From: Streptomyces sp. NBC_00448
GTDB taxonomy: Bacteria > Actinomycetota > Actinomycetes > Streptomycetales > Streptomycetaceae
Assembly (NCBI RefSeq): GCF_036014115.1
Contig: NZ_CP107913.1
Span: 8,946,501-9,010,500 of the forward strand
DNA length: 64,000 nucleotides
Direction of reading: 5' to 3'
Part shown: in pieces, positions 17,383-26,138 of the stretch
Numbering within the stretch: position 1 is the stretch's first letter
Layout: each line of letters opens with the position of its first letter
The notes under the pieces: generated by a model
Told to the model about the DNA's origin: nothing
Seen by the model: only the letters and a program-made list of their open reading frames with translations
Databases searched by the model: none
Translations under genes and position numbers: made by a program

Positions 17383-18280
17383 GCCGATCCGGGGCCGGAT
17401 ACGGTCCCTCGACCCGCTGCTCGCACGGCGGCTGCGCAGGGCGGCACTGCACCTGGTGCTGCTGCTGGTGTCCCTGGCGATGATCGCCCCGTTCGTGTGG
17501 ATGGTCCTCACCTCGGTGAAGACCGAGGCGGACCTGGCGTCCTATCCGCCGCACCTGCTCCCGCAGCACTGGCGGTGGTCGAACTACTCGACGGCACTGA
17601 GCTACGCGCCGTTCGGCACGTACTCCCTGAACAGCCTGGTGATCGCGGTCAGCCACACGGCGCTGAACCTGCTGCTCGCCTCGATGGCCGGATACGCGCT
17701 CGCCCGTGTGCCGTTCCGCGGCCGGACACCGCTGTTCATGGCGATCCTCGCCATGATGATGATCCCCACCTACACCAAGGTCGTGCCGCAGTACCTGATC
17801 GCGAAGGGCATGCCCTTCTTCGGCGGCAACGACTACCTCGGCCGCGGCGGCCACGGCTGGCTCGACTCGTGGTGGGGGCTGATCGTCCCCGGCGCGCTCA
17901 CCCCGTTCGCCATCTTCCTGTTCCGGCAGTTCTACCTGTCGCTGCCGCGCGAACTGGAGGAGGCGGCCCGGATCGACGGGCTCGGCGAGTTCGGCATCTA
18001 CGCCAGGGTGATGACACCGCAGGTGAAGCCGGCCATCGCGACGGTGGCGCTGCTGACCTTCGAGTCGAGCTGGAACAACTTCCTGTGGCCGCTGATCGTC
18101 ACCAGCAGTCCCGACAAGCGGGTGTTGCAGGTGGGGTTGTCCAGCTTCCAGCAGTCCGACCAGAACGCGTGGGCCTACCTGATGGCCGGCACCACGATGG
18201 CCACCGTGCCGATGGTCGTCCTCTTCCTCTTCACCCAGCGCTACTTCGTGCAGGGCTTCGCCAACTCCGGCATCAAGTGA
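17372..18280 (+). CDS. Carbohydrate ABC transporter permease (second, MalG-like)
   Basis: A 302-residue permease with six predicted transmembrane helices and an EAA loop (LPRELEEAARIDGLGEFGIYARVMTPQVKP). It ends in YFVQGFANSGIK, a typical MalG/LacG-type C-terminus. A long extracytoplasmic segment (GMPFFGGNDYLGRGGHGWLDSWWG) is a little longer than usual. It forms the heteromeric channel with the preceding permease. The ATPase must come from elsewhere. Confidence 0.92.
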   Translation: MSAEPIRGRIRSLDPLLARRLRRAALHLVLLLVSLAMIAPFVWMVLTSVKTEADLASYPPHLLPQHWRWSNYSTALSYAPFGTYSLNSLVIAVSHTALNLLLASMAGYALARVPFRGRTPLFMAILAMMMIPTYTKVVPQYLIAKGMPFFGGNDYLGRGGHGWLDSWWGLIVPGALTPFAIFLFRQFYLSLPRELEEAARIDGLGEFGIYARVMTPQVKPAIATVALLTFESSWNNFLWPLIVTSSPDKRVLQVGLSSFQQSDQNAWAYLMAGTTMATVPMVVLFLFTQRYFVQGFANSGIK

Positions 18281-18369
18281 CCGCGCCGCGAGGCCCGTTC
18301 ACCACTCTTCCTCCCTTCCCTCGCACCCACCCTTCGCAGTTCACCCACCGCACACCAGGAGGCACCCCC

Positions 18370-19137
18370 ATGCCGTTCGATCTCACCGGGCGCCGCGCCC
18401 TCGTCACCGGGGCCGGCCACGGGATCGGCGCCGCCGTCGCCCGCGGTCTGGCCGCCGCGGGCGCGGACGTCGCCGTCCACTACGGCCGCAGTGCCGAAGG
18501 CGCCGAACAGGTCGCCGCCGAGATCGCCGGACTCGGCCGGAAGGCCACGGCGCTGCACGCCGACGTCACCGACGGCGCCGAGGTCACCGCGCTCGTCGAC
18601 GCGGCGGCCGGCTTCCTCGGCGGCCTCGACATCGTGGTGACCAACGCCGGCCACCTCGTGGCGCGGGTGCCGGTCGCCGAGATGACCGAGGACCACTTCC
18701 ACGCCGTTATCGACGTCAACCTGACGGCGACCTACCGGACCGTGCGCGCCGCCGTGCCGTACCTGCGGGAAGCCGGCCGCCGCGGCCGGATCATCACGAT
18801 GGCCTCGCAGGCCGCGCACGACGGCGGCGGACCGGGCGCGGCGGCCTACGCCGCGGCGAAGGCCGGGGTCGTCGGGTTCACCAAGGGCCTGGCCAAGGAG
18901 TTCGGCCAGGACGGCATCACCGCGAACTCCCTCGCCCCCGGCTTCATCGGCGACACCGCCTTCCACGGCACCTTCACCGCCCCGCAGGTCCAGGAGAAGA
19001 TCGTCGGCGGCCTGCCGATCGGCCGCGGCGGCGTCCCGGACGACGTCGCCGGCGCGGCCGTCTACCTCGCCTCGGACGAGGCGGGCTACCTCACCGGGGC
19101 CACCTTCGACATCGGCGGCGGCGCGTGGCCGCGATGA
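18370..19137 (+). CDS. SDR oxidoreductase, candidate uronate-derived sugar reductase
   Basis: A 255-residue classical short-chain dehydrogenase: cofactor motif TGAGHGIG, NAG motif (TNAGHLV), catalytic Ser in MASQA and YAAAK as Y-x-x-x-K. The C-terminus (YLTGATFDIGGGAWPR) is typical of the FabG/KduD group. An AGGAGG site precedes the ATG. Its position between a sugar importer and two polysaccharide lyases suggests it reduces or oxidises a lyase product, for example a 4-deoxy-5-hexosulose uronate as done by KduD or A1-R enzymes. That substrate is an inference. Confidence 0.85.
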   Translation: MPFDLTGRRALVTGAGHGIGAAVARGLAAAGADVAVHYGRSAEGAEQVAAEIAGLGRKATALHADVTDGAEVTALVDAAAGFLGGLDIVVTNAGHLVARVPVAEMTEDHFHAVIDVNLTATYRTVRAAVPYLREAGRRGRIITMASQAAHDGGGPGAAAYAAAKAGVVGFTKGLAKEFGQDGITANSLAPGFIGDTAFHGTFTAPQVQEKIVGGLPIGRGGVPDDVAGAAVYLASDEAGYLTGATFDIGGGAWPR

Positions 19138-21401
19138 GCGCGTCCGCGCGGGGCGCGGCCGGTGCGTCCGGTGCCGCCGGTGAGCCCGGCGTGGTCGGCG
19201 GGACCGAGGGTTCGGGCGGAGCCGATATGACTGGCGGAACGGGCGAGGTGATCAGGGTCGCTGAGAGCAGCGCGATCGGCGGGGCCGGGGGCGTGGGCCT
19301 ACCGGGCATGGTCGGCGGTGTTGGCGGGGCCGGTGAGAGCGGCACGGCTGGTGAGGCTGAGGGCATGGGCGGAACCGACAGGATCGGCGGCACCAGCGGA
19401 ACCGGCATTGTGAGCGCGGCCGGTGAGGCCAGTGCGAGCGGCGGGACTGAGGGCATGGGCGCGACCGACACGAACGGCGGCACCGGGGCCACCCGCGGCA
19501 CCGGCGGGGAGGACGGACGCCTGGCGGCCCTGGCTGGGGAGCGCGGAGGTTCGGTCACCCCGGCTGGGGAGCACAGCCGCCCGGTCACCCCGGCCGAGGA
19601 GCGCGGACACCTGACGCCCCCGGCTGGGGAGCACGGCCACCCGGTCACCCCGGCAGGGGAGCGCGCGGTCGTCCCGCCGGGGGAGCGGGGTGGGTGGTGG
19701 CATGCCTACGTGTGTCCCGTGCACGGCACGGAGCTCGGGCACGGGGATCTGCTCGGTGGGCGGTTTCCCGCGGGTGGAGCGGTGTGCCCGCATGGCTGCC
19801 GGGTGGACACCGCTGAGGTGCGCGGCGCCTGGACGGTGCTCGCCCATCAGGCGTGCGCGCTGCGGCTGCGGCACCTCGCCGCGTCCGACGATGCCGCGGA
19901 TCGGGTGAGCGCGGCCCGGGGACTGGAGCGATACGCGGCCCTGTACGCGGAGTTGACCCGGCCGGGGGAGCACAGCGGCGCGCCCGACTGGATGCTGCGC
20001 GGCCGACTCTTCCAGCAGGCGCTGACCGAGGCGATCTGGGCGGTGAACATCGGGCACGCGGCCTGGAGCCTCGCCGAGCGCGGCGAGGACACCGGCACCG
20101 GCACCGGCGGCGCGGCCGTGGCACGCCTGCTCACCGCGCTCGCGCACTCCGCGGATGCGGCCCGCGAACGGCTGGTGGCCCGCGGCGACGAGCGCTCCAA
20201 CTACACCGCGTGGCTGAACGCCGCCGCCGCGGTCTGCCGAGGCCGCCGCGACGGCGACCTGCGCGGACACCCGGGACTGGCCACCCACCCCGACGGCTGG
20301 GAGTGGGAGGGCAGCACCTACTACCACCTGTTCGTGCTGCGGGCCTACCTGCTGTCGCTGCGCGGCTGCGACCCCGCCCGGATCGCGCCGGACGACCGGG
20401 AGCGGCTCGCGGCGATGGCCGCCGCGCTGGCCGGAGTCGCCGCACCCGACGGCGACCTGCCGGAGCTGCACGACGGGCCCTACCGGCGAGCCGAGGCCCT
20501 GGCCGAGCTGCACGAAGTGTGCCTGCTGGTACACCAGTTGTTCACCGGCGAACCGCTGGCTGAGGTCCTGGACCGGGTCCGGTCCCGGTCCGCCGCGCCC
20601 GCGCCCGACGTCGAGGGCTGGTTCGACGGCCCCGCGCTGCCGTGGCCGTACTCCCGCCCCCGCCGGACCTTCCCCGACGCCGGATTCGCGGTGGTCAGGG
20701 GCGGCGGCGTGCACGCCGTCCTGGACGCCGGCCCGCATGGCGGCGGCCACGGCCACCAGGACAAGCTCGCGCTGTACCTGTACGGCCCGGACGGCGTGGC
20801 GTGGCAGCCGGACCCCGGCCAGGTGCCGTACGCGCACCGCGCTTTCCGGGCGTACTACGCCTCGACGGCCGCGCACCCCGCCTTCTGCGTGGACGGCGCG
20901 GACCAGCGGCAGGTGGACGCCCGGCTGGACCGGGCGGACGAGCGCTCCGCGCACGGCGTGTGCGCGCAGGCGTACGACGGGGTGACCGCCACCCGCACGG
21001 TCACCGCGGCCGCGGGCTACCTGCTCGACGTGCTGACCGTCGAGGCCGACCGCGCGCGCACGCTCACCGCGCACCTGCGCCCGGCGGTGGAGTTCGACGC
21101 GGTGCGAGGCCCGGACGGCGTGGTCCGCACCGTCTGGGGCGACGAGGCGGGCCCGGTCCTCACCGGCAGCCATGTCGCCTCGGCGCAGGCGGAGTTCGCG
21201 GTCCGGCCGCACCCAGGGCCGGCCGACGACCCGGCGGCCGTCCGGCAGGGCGCCGACTGGTCCGCGCACGGCCGCCGCGTCGTCTTCGCCTCCGCCTACT
21301 GCCGCGGGCTGTCCCCGGTCCGCGCCATGCGGCTGGACGGTTCGCTGCTCGCCGTCGAACTCCTCGACGGCACCACCGACCACCACGACCTGGGAGAGTG
21401 A
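19134..21401 (+). CDS. Heparinase II/III-type polysaccharide lyase with low-complexity N-terminal extension
   Basis: The frame gives 755 residues and its ATG overlaps the SDR stop (ATGA). Residues 188 onward look like a heparinase II/III (PL12/15/17-type) protein. They open with a zinc-knuckle-like segment (WWHAYVCPVHG...VCPHGC), then an alpha-rich domain, then a beta-sandwich region with GHGHQDKLALYLYGPDG, the conserved His-rich active-site segment. Residues 1-187 are Gly/Ala/Glu-rich with a 10-residue repeat (AGEHGHPVTP-type) and look unlike the family. They may be a linker, or the real start may be further in. The enzyme should cleave uronic-acid polysaccharides or oligomers by beta-elimination. 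Coupled to the next lyase by GTGA overlap. Confidence 0.8.
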   Translation: MSASARGAAGASGAAGEPGVVGGTEGSGGADMTGGTGEVIRVAESSAIGGAGGVGLPGMVGGVGGAGESGTAGEAEGMGGTDRIGGTSGTGIVSAAGEASASGGTEGMGATDTNGGTGATRGTGGEDGRLAALAGERGGSVTPAGEHSRPVTPAEERGHLTPPAGEHGHPVTPAGERAVVPPGERGGWWHAYVCPVHGTELGHGDLLGGRFPAGGAVCPHGCRVDTAEVRGAWTVLAHQACALRLRHLAASDDAADRVSAARGLERYAALYAELTRPGEHSGAPDWMLRGRLFQQALTEAIWAVNIGHAAWSLAERGEDTGTGTGGAAVARLLTALAHSADAARERLVARGDERSNYTAWLNAAAAVCRGRRDGDLRGHPGLATHPDGWEWEGSTYYHLFVLRAYLLSLRGCDPARIAPDDRERLAAMAAALAGVAAPDGDLPELHDGPYRRAEALAELHEVCLLVHQLFTGEPLAEVLDRVRSRSAAPAPDVEGWFDGPALPWPYSRPRRTFPDAGFAVVRGGGVHAVLDAGPHGGGHGHQDKLALYLYGPDGVAWQPDPGQVPYAHRAFRAYYASTAAHPAFCVDGADQRQVDARLDRADERSAHGVCAQAYDGVTATRTVTAAAGYLLDVLTVEADRARTLTAHLRPAVEFDAVRGPDGVVRTVWGDEAGPVLTGSHVASAQAEFAVRPHPGPADDPAAVRQGADWSAHGRRVVFASAYCRGLSPVRAMRLDGSLLAVELLDGTTDHHDLGE
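19534..19683 (+). repeat. 30-bp tandem repeat inside the lyase reading frame (about 5 units)
   Basis: Units of exactly 30 bases start at 19534, 19564, 19594, 19624 and 19654, with shared elements GGGGAGC and GTCACCCCGG. Units 2 and 4 are the most alike; unit 3 and especially unit 5 have diverged. Since 30 is a multiple of three, copy-number changes keep the lyase frame open. Confidence 0.85.
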
Positions 21402-23437
21402 GCGAAGTGCTGCTACTCGACGGCGAGTTGGAAACGCTGCGGGCCGAACTGCGCACCGTACGGGCCGCGCAGTGGCGCAGGCTGTACGAGCAGTGCGACT
21501 GGTACCGCGGCCAGACGCCGCCGGCCGAGCACCCCACCGCCAGCATCACGTACTTCGGCCCCGCGGCCGCGAACCTCGCGCTCGCCTACCGCCTCACCGG
21601 CCGGCGCGGCTACCTCGACGAGTGCCGGCGCTGGATCTCCGCGTGCGTGGCCTACCCGCACTGGGGCAAGGCCAACATGCCCGACCATGACCTCGACGCC
21701 GGCTGGCTGCTGCACGGGCTGTCGCTGGCGTACTCCTGGCTGGGCGAGGACCTGGAGCCGGACCGGCGCGCGGAGTTGCGGGAGAAGCTGACCCTCCAGG
21801 GTGAGCGGCTGTGGGCGTACGTCCAGCAGAACAAGGGCACATGGTGGACGGACGCCTACTGGCAGAACCACAACTGGATCTGCTGGGCCGGGCTGGCCAC
21901 GGCCGGTTACGCGCTCGGCCGCCCCGAGTGGTCCGACGCGGCCCGCGCCAACCTGGAGACGGTGCTGGCCAACCTCGCCCGCGACGGCTCCGACTCCGAG
22001 GGCGTCGTCTACTGGCGCTACGGCGTGCCCTGGCTGGCGATCCACGCCGACCTCGTCCAACGGGTCGAGGGCGCCGACCTGTTCAAGTCGTGCGACTTCC
22101 TGCGCAACACCACGAACTGGCGGCTGCACCAGTCGGCCGGCGGCACCTTCGAGGAGAACATCGACCACGGCGACTGCCACGACCGCCGCAGCGGCCACAG
22201 CGTCGCCCTGTACTACCGGCTCGCCGCCGCGTACGCCGACCCCACCGCCCAGTGGCTCGGCGCCCTCGTCGCCGAACGGCACTTCTGGCGCGAGGCGTAC
22301 GCGTCGGGGGTCCGGCCCGGCGTGATGCCCGAGGCGTACCTCGAACTGCTCTGGTACGACCCGCGGATACCGGCCCGCGCCCCGGGCGGGGAGACGCCGG
22401 CCACCGCGTACTTCCCCGACCTCGGGCAGATCACCGCCCGCACCGGCTGGGACGCCCCGGCCACCGTCGTCAGTTTCAAGGCGGCACCCGGCGGGGGCCA
22501 CCACGCGTGGGAGGAGGGCGAGCGGCTGCGGCGCGCGACCGGCTGGGAGGCCGCCAGCGCGGGACACCACCACCCCGACGCGGGCGCGTTCGTCATCGCC
22601 TCGCGCGGCGCCTTCCTCGCGGTGGACGAGGGCTACAGCAACCGCAAGCGCGCCGCGCACCACAACCTGGTGCTGGTCGACGGCCGGGGCTGGGCCGACG
22701 AGGACCGCTACCACGTCTACCGCGACATCCCCTACGAGCGGCGGCCCCGGGTGCGGGACGTGCTCGCCGAGGGCGGGTTCGCGCACGCCACCAGCGAGAC
22801 GGCCCGCATGTTCCCCGCCGAACTCGGCGTGACCCGGCTGGACCGCACGCTCGTGGTGACCCCGCGCGGCCGGGTCGTCGTGCTCGACCTGCTCGCTGCC
22901 GGGCAGCCCCGGGAGTGGACGTTCGTGCTGCACTCCGACTGGCCGGCCGAGGAAATCGACGGCGAGAGCTGGCTGTTGGCGTCGGGCCCGGCCCAGGCAC
23001 GGCTGACCCGGCTCGCCCCGCAGACGGTGCGCGCCACGCGCTTCGCGACCCCGATCGAGGCGAACCCCACGTCCAGCACGCCGAGTCTGCGGATCGAGAA
23101 GACCCTCCAGACCCTGCACCTGACCACAGAACCCGCCCGGGAGACAGCGCTGTTGACGGTCATCGAGTGCGCCGACGCCTTCGACGCCACACCGGCGGCC
23201 GCAGTGGCGCTCGATACGGCCGAGGGCTGGGGTGTCCGGGTCGGCCGGGGCGAGGACGCCGAAACGGTGCTGCTCGCCCCGCTCACCCGGCGCATCGACG
23301 CGGGCGGTGTACGGGCGGACGCGGCCGCCGTCGTCATGTCGGGCGGCCGCACCGCGGTGGTCGGGGCACGCGCGGTGCACCGAGGAGGGCAGCGACTCCT
23401 GGCGTCCGGCGAGCCGGTCACCGCGATCCTGAGCTGA
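21398..23437 (+). CDS. Heparinase II/III family lyase
   Basis: A 679-residue protein. The alpha/alpha toroid half carries WTDAYWQNHNWICWAGLA, typical of oligo-uronide lyases. The C-terminal beta-sandwich half carries GHHHPDAGAFVI, the conserved H-x-H-x-D-x-G-x-F signature of heparinase II/III enzymes. No signal peptide is seen, so it probably works on imported oligosaccharides in the cytoplasm. The GTG start overlaps the upstream lyase stop (GTGA), so the two lyases are translationally coupled. The two proteins differ in size and motif detail, suggesting different linkages or chain lengths. Confidence 0.88.
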   Translation: MSEVLLLDGELETLRAELRTVRAAQWRRLYEQCDWYRGQTPPAEHPTASITYFGPAAANLALAYRLTGRRGYLDECRRWISACVAYPHWGKANMPDHDLDAGWLLHGLSLAYSWLGEDLEPDRRAELREKLTLQGERLWAYVQQNKGTWWTDAYWQNHNWICWAGLATAGYALGRPEWSDAARANLETVLANLARDGSDSEGVVYWRYGVPWLAIHADLVQRVEGADLFKSCDFLRNTTNWRLHQSAGGTFEENIDHGDCHDRRSGHSVALYYRLAAAYADPTAQWLGALVAERHFWREAYASGVRPGVMPEAYLELLWYDPRIPARAPGGETPATAYFPDLGQITARTGWDAPATVVSFKAAPGGGHHAWEEGERLRRATGWEAASAGHHHPDAGAFVIASRGAFLAVDEGYSNRKRAAHHNLVLVDGRGWADEDRYHVYRDIPYERRPRVRDVLAEGGFAHATSETARMFPAELGVTRLDRTLVVTPRGRVVVLDLLAAGQPREWTFVLHSDWPAEEIDGESWLLASGPAQARLTRLAPQTVRATRFATPIEANPTSSTPSLRIEKTLQTLHLTTEPARETALLTVIECADAFDATPAAAVALDTAEGWGVRVGRGEDAETVLLAPLTRRIDAGGVRADAAAVVMSGGRTAVVGARAVHRGGQRLLASGEPVTAILS

Positions 23438-23461
23438 CCGCGAGCCGGCGCCGGCTCGCGG
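23438..23461. terminator. Perfect 24-bp palindrome directly after the lyase stop codon
   Basis: Bases 23438-23461 are self-complementary over their full length (12-bp arms, no loop) and begin at the base after the TGA. It can form a G/C-rich hairpin that would weaken read-through into the YesL-like gene. No T-run follows. Confidence 0.55.
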
Positions 23462-23567
23462 CCCTCGGCCGCCGTACACCCGGCCCACCACCTCCGATCC
23501 CTCACCTTCGACGCCTCACCTCCCTCCACCGCACATCCACGGCACACCGACCGGCAGGAGCACACTC

Positions 23568-24251
23568 ATGGACGGCTGGGAACGCAAGGCGCTGCGCGCC
23601 GCGGAGTTCGTCGCCTACCCGGCCCTGGCCGGGGCCGCGTTCTGCGTGCTCGCGCTCGGCGTCGTCACCTGGCTGCCGGCCCTGGCGGCGGCCGCCACCG
23701 CGCTGCAGAGCTGGCGCACCGACGGTTCGGACCGCTGCTTCACCGCGACGCTGCGGGCCTTCCCGGCGCAGTGGCGGCGGCTGCGGGGCGAAGCGCTGCT
23801 CGGCACGGCGGTGTTGCTGCTCTGCGTCTCCAACACCGTGTTCCTGGTGGGGCGGAGCGGACCCGCGCTGGCGCTGCTGCCCGTGCAGGCCGTCCTGCTC
23901 GCCGCCGCGGCGGTCTACGCCGTCGCCCTCGCGGTGACGACGACGCTCCAACCGGACGCGGACCGAAGGGAGTTGCACCAGGCGGCGGCGGTCTTCGCGT
24001 TCGGCTCGCCGTGGCGCACCCTCGGCCTCGTGGCGGCGGTGGCCGTGCTGCCGCTGTCGGTGCTGCCGGTGCCGCTCGGACCGGTGCTGCTCGGGCCGAC
24101 GTTGCCGCTGATGGCCGCGCTGTCCCTGGCCGCCCCGGTGACGCCGGCCGGCCTCCGCGCGGCGCCGGGTGTGTACGGCCGTGGCCCGTCCGGAGGGGCG
24201 TCGTCGGCGGCTCCGCACGGGCCCGCGAGGCCGGCGCCGTCGCCCCTGTAG
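23568..24251 (+). CDS. YesL-like (DUF624) membrane protein
   Basis: A 227-residue protein with about five hydrophobic segments (for example AYPALAGAAFCVLALGVVTWLPAL and GLVAAVAVLPLSVLPVPLG) and a Pro/Ser-rich tail. The length and the conserved-looking pattern TWLPALAAAATAL...RCFTATLRAFPAQWRR fit the YesL/DUF624 family, which is often encoded with sugar ABC importers and polysaccharide lyases. Function is not established; a role in transporter assembly or regulation is only a guess. A GGCAGGAG site precedes the ATG. A second member of this type is at 38528. Confidence 0.75.
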   Translation: MDGWERKALRAAEFVAYPALAGAAFCVLALGVVTWLPALAAAATALQSWRTDGSDRCFTATLRAFPAQWRRLRGEALLGTAVLLLCVSNTVFLVGRSGPALALLPVQAVLLAAAAVYAVALAVTTTLQPDADRRELHQAAAVFAFGSPWRTLGLVAAVAVLPLSVLPVPLGPVLLGPTLPLMAALSLAAPVTPAGLRAAPGVYGRGPSGGASSAAPHGPARPAPSPL

Positions 24252-24285
24252 CGGCAGGTGCGTCGGCCCGCGGGGTGCGACCGGC

Positions 24286-24330
24286 GCCTGGTCGGCCTGG
24301 TCGGCCTGGTCGGCCTGGTCGGCCTGGTCG
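24286..24330. repeat. 9-bp tandem repeat, five perfect copies
   Basis: The unit GCCTGGTCG is repeated five times without error between the YesL-like gene and the MarR gene. A degenerate sixth copy (GCCCGGG) follows. It lies outside any called gene. Confidence 0.9.
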
Positions 24331-24455
24331 GCCCGGGATGTCCGCCGGGGCTCGTACGGACGCCCGCATTGCCGACTGAGGCGAGCGTGGCGCACGGCGC
24401 CGATCATTGCCGGAGCACGGCCCCGCGGGAAGCGCCGCCCTTGTAGCCTGGAGCA

Positions 24456-24977
24456 ATGGCCTCATCCACGCCGGTGTCCGGAGTCGCACCGAGGAATCCT
24501 TCCGCCGCGCCGGAGTTGGCCCGCCTGGAAGTGGCGCTGTCGGCGCTGATGCGGTGGAGCGAGAGCAAGTACATCCGGGCCGAGGTGGCCCGCCGGTCGG
24601 GGTGCGACATACCGTCGAGCGCGCTGCGGCTGCTGGAGCACTTCGACGTCGCCGGCGCGATGCGGGTGTCGGACATCGCGGAGTGCCTGAGGATCGACAT
24701 CTCGACGGTCTCGCTGCAGCTTCGCCAGCTGAAGGCCGACGCGCTGGTCAGCCGGCTCCGGGACCCGTCCGACGGCCGCGCCGGGGTCATCGCGATCACC
24801 GAACGCGGTCGCGAGGTCCTCGCGCGCGTCCGGGCCGCACGCTGCGAACTGCTCGCCACCGTCTTCACCGAGGCGGTGCCGGACGAACTCGGCCGGGCCG
24901 CCGACACCCTGATCCAGGTCCAGGACCACATGCTCGCGGGCATGGTCGAGGCGGGCTACGTCAAGTCGCTCGACTGA
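24456..24977 (+). CDS. MarR-family transcriptional regulator
   Basis: A 173-residue winged-helix regulator. The recognition region is MRVSDIAECLRIDISTVSLQLRQLKADALVSRL, followed by the wing with RDPSDGRAGVIAITERGREVL, which contains the MarR D-x-R-x-x-x-x-x-L-T-like pattern. It lies upstream of the SDR gene at 25230 on the same strand. A perfect palindrome in the gap between them is a probable binding site. Confidence 0.9.
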   Translation: MASSTPVSGVAPRNPSAAPELARLEVALSALMRWSESKYIRAEVARRSGCDIPSSALRLLEHFDVAGAMRVSDIAECLRIDISTVSLQLRQLKADALVSRLRDPSDGRAGVIAITERGREVLARVRAARCELLATVFTEAVPDELGRAADTLIQVQDHMLAGMVEAGYVKSLD

Positions 24978-25188
24978 CCGCCGCGTTGGCCTCCGCGCCG
25001 ACCTTCCCCCGGATCCCGGCCCCCGGCCCCCCGCCCCGAGCGCGCCCGAGTCTCCCCGCACCCGCACGCGGACCCACACCCGCACCCGCACCCGACGGCC
25101 CCCGCTGCCAGGGAAGTTCGCCCGCGTCCCCGACGTGTGCCGAAGTCCCCATCCCCGCAAGCGCGTTGCTCACCTCTCGGCAATCTGC

Positions 25189-25208
25189 TTTGATTGATCA
25201 AACTAGTT
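25189..25208 (+). promoter_or_regulatory. Palindromic MarR-type operator ahead of the SDR gene
   Basis: TTTGAT-TG-ATCAAA (25189-25202) is a perfect inverted repeat, with a second palindrome AACTAGTT (25201-25208) fused to it. This A/T-rich island stands out in a G/C-rich gap. TTGCTC (25166-25171) lies 17 bases before the left arm, which could then serve as the -10 box, so binding would block transcription of the SDR gene. Confidence 0.7.
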
Positions 25209-25229
25209 GAAGAGAGCCTGGGGGAGACC

Positions 25230-26057
25230 ATGGGAACCACCGTCATCACCGGCGGCACCGACGGCATCGGTCGCGCGCTGGCCGACCGCTACCTGGGGCG
25301 CGGCCACGACGTGCTGATCGTCGGCACCAGTGCCGAGAAGGGCGATGCGTTCCTGGCCGCGGCCGAGCGGAGCGGCGCCGGCGACCGGGCGCGGTTCCTC
25401 AGGGCCGACCTGAGCCGGGTGGCGGAGAACCACCGCGTCATCGGCGAGATCACGCGCGACTACCCGGCCCTCGACCTGCTGGTGCTGGGCGCGCGCTTCC
25501 ACCGCTCGACCCGGGCGGAGACCCCGGACGGGCTGGAGAGCAACTTCGCGCTGTACTACCTCAGCCGCCACCTGCTCAGCCACGGGCTGATCGCACCCCT
25601 CAGCCGTGCCGAGCGAGCCGTCGTGCTCAACTTCGGCGGCTCCGGCCAGACCGGCCCGGTCCGCTGGAACGACCTGCAACTGCGCCACGGCTACCCGGGC
25701 ACCGGCGCCCTCGGCCACGGCGGCGCCCTCTGCGACCTGCTCGGCGTCCACTTCGCCCGGCTGCACGCCGGCACCCCCGTGCACTACGTCCTCAACCACC
25801 CCGGGGTGGTGTCCACCAGCTTCGCGGGGGAGTACGACCCGGCCACCGCGGCCGCCGTCGACCGGCTGAAGGCGACCGGCAAGCCCGTGGCCGAGGCCCT
25901 CGCGCAGATCCAGCCGTTCCTCGACGAGCCGCCCGCCCGCCTCACCGCCGTACTGGAGGGCCGCCAAGTCCCCACCGACGGGCAGGCGTTCGACCCGGCG
26001 GACGCCGCCCGCCTGCACGAGATGACCGAGCGGCTCCTCGCCGGCCTGCCGCGATGA
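25230..26057 (+). CDS. SDR-family NAD(P)-dependent oxidoreductase
   Basis: A 275-residue Rossmann protein with cofactor motif TGGTDGIGRALADRYLGRGHDV and a conserved LDLLVLGARFH segment at the usual NAG position. The Ser/Tyr pair is atypical (LNFGGSG then LRHGYPGTGALGHGGA), so catalysis may differ from classical SDRs or the enzyme may belong to an atypical branch. GGGGGAG lies just before the ATG. It is probably controlled by the MarR protein encoded upstream. Substrate unknown. Confidence 0.8.
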   Translation: MGTTVITGGTDGIGRALADRYLGRGHDVLIVGTSAEKGDAFLAAAERSGAGDRARFLRADLSRVAENHRVIGEITRDYPALDLLVLGARFHRSTRAETPDGLESNFALYYLSRHLLSHGLIAPLSRAERAVVLNFGGSGQTGPVRWNDLQLRHGYPGTGALGHGGALCDLLGVHFARLHAGTPVHYVLNHPGVVSTSFAGEYDPATAAAVDRLKATGKPVAEALAQIQPFLDEPPARLTAVLEGRQVPTDGQAFDPADAARLHEMTERLLAGLPR

Positions 26058-26090
26058 CGGCGCCCGTCGCCCGCCCGAGGGGCGCCCGCC

Positions 26091-26125
26091 CCGGCAACTG
26101 CCAGGTCGGCCGACCCAGTTGCCGG
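26091..26125. terminator. Bidirectional hairpin between convergent genes
   Basis: Perfect 10-bp arms (26091-26100 and 26116-26125, CCGGCAACTG/CAGTTGCCGG) enclose a second perfect palindrome GGTCGGCCGACC (26104-26115). It lies between the SDR gene and the MMPL gene, which converge here, and would work for both strands. Confidence 0.65.
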
Positions 26126-26138
26126 TCCGGTCCGGCCG

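Noticed and set aside
15098..18280. Expectation of a dedicated ABC ATPase in the first sugar operon
   Set aside because: None is found between 13.8 and 24.3 kb. Streptomycete sugar importers of this type commonly use the shared MsiK ATPase.
24292..24338. Possible CRISPR-like array
   Set aside because: Units are 9 bases, adjacent, with no spacers; it is a simple tandem repeat.
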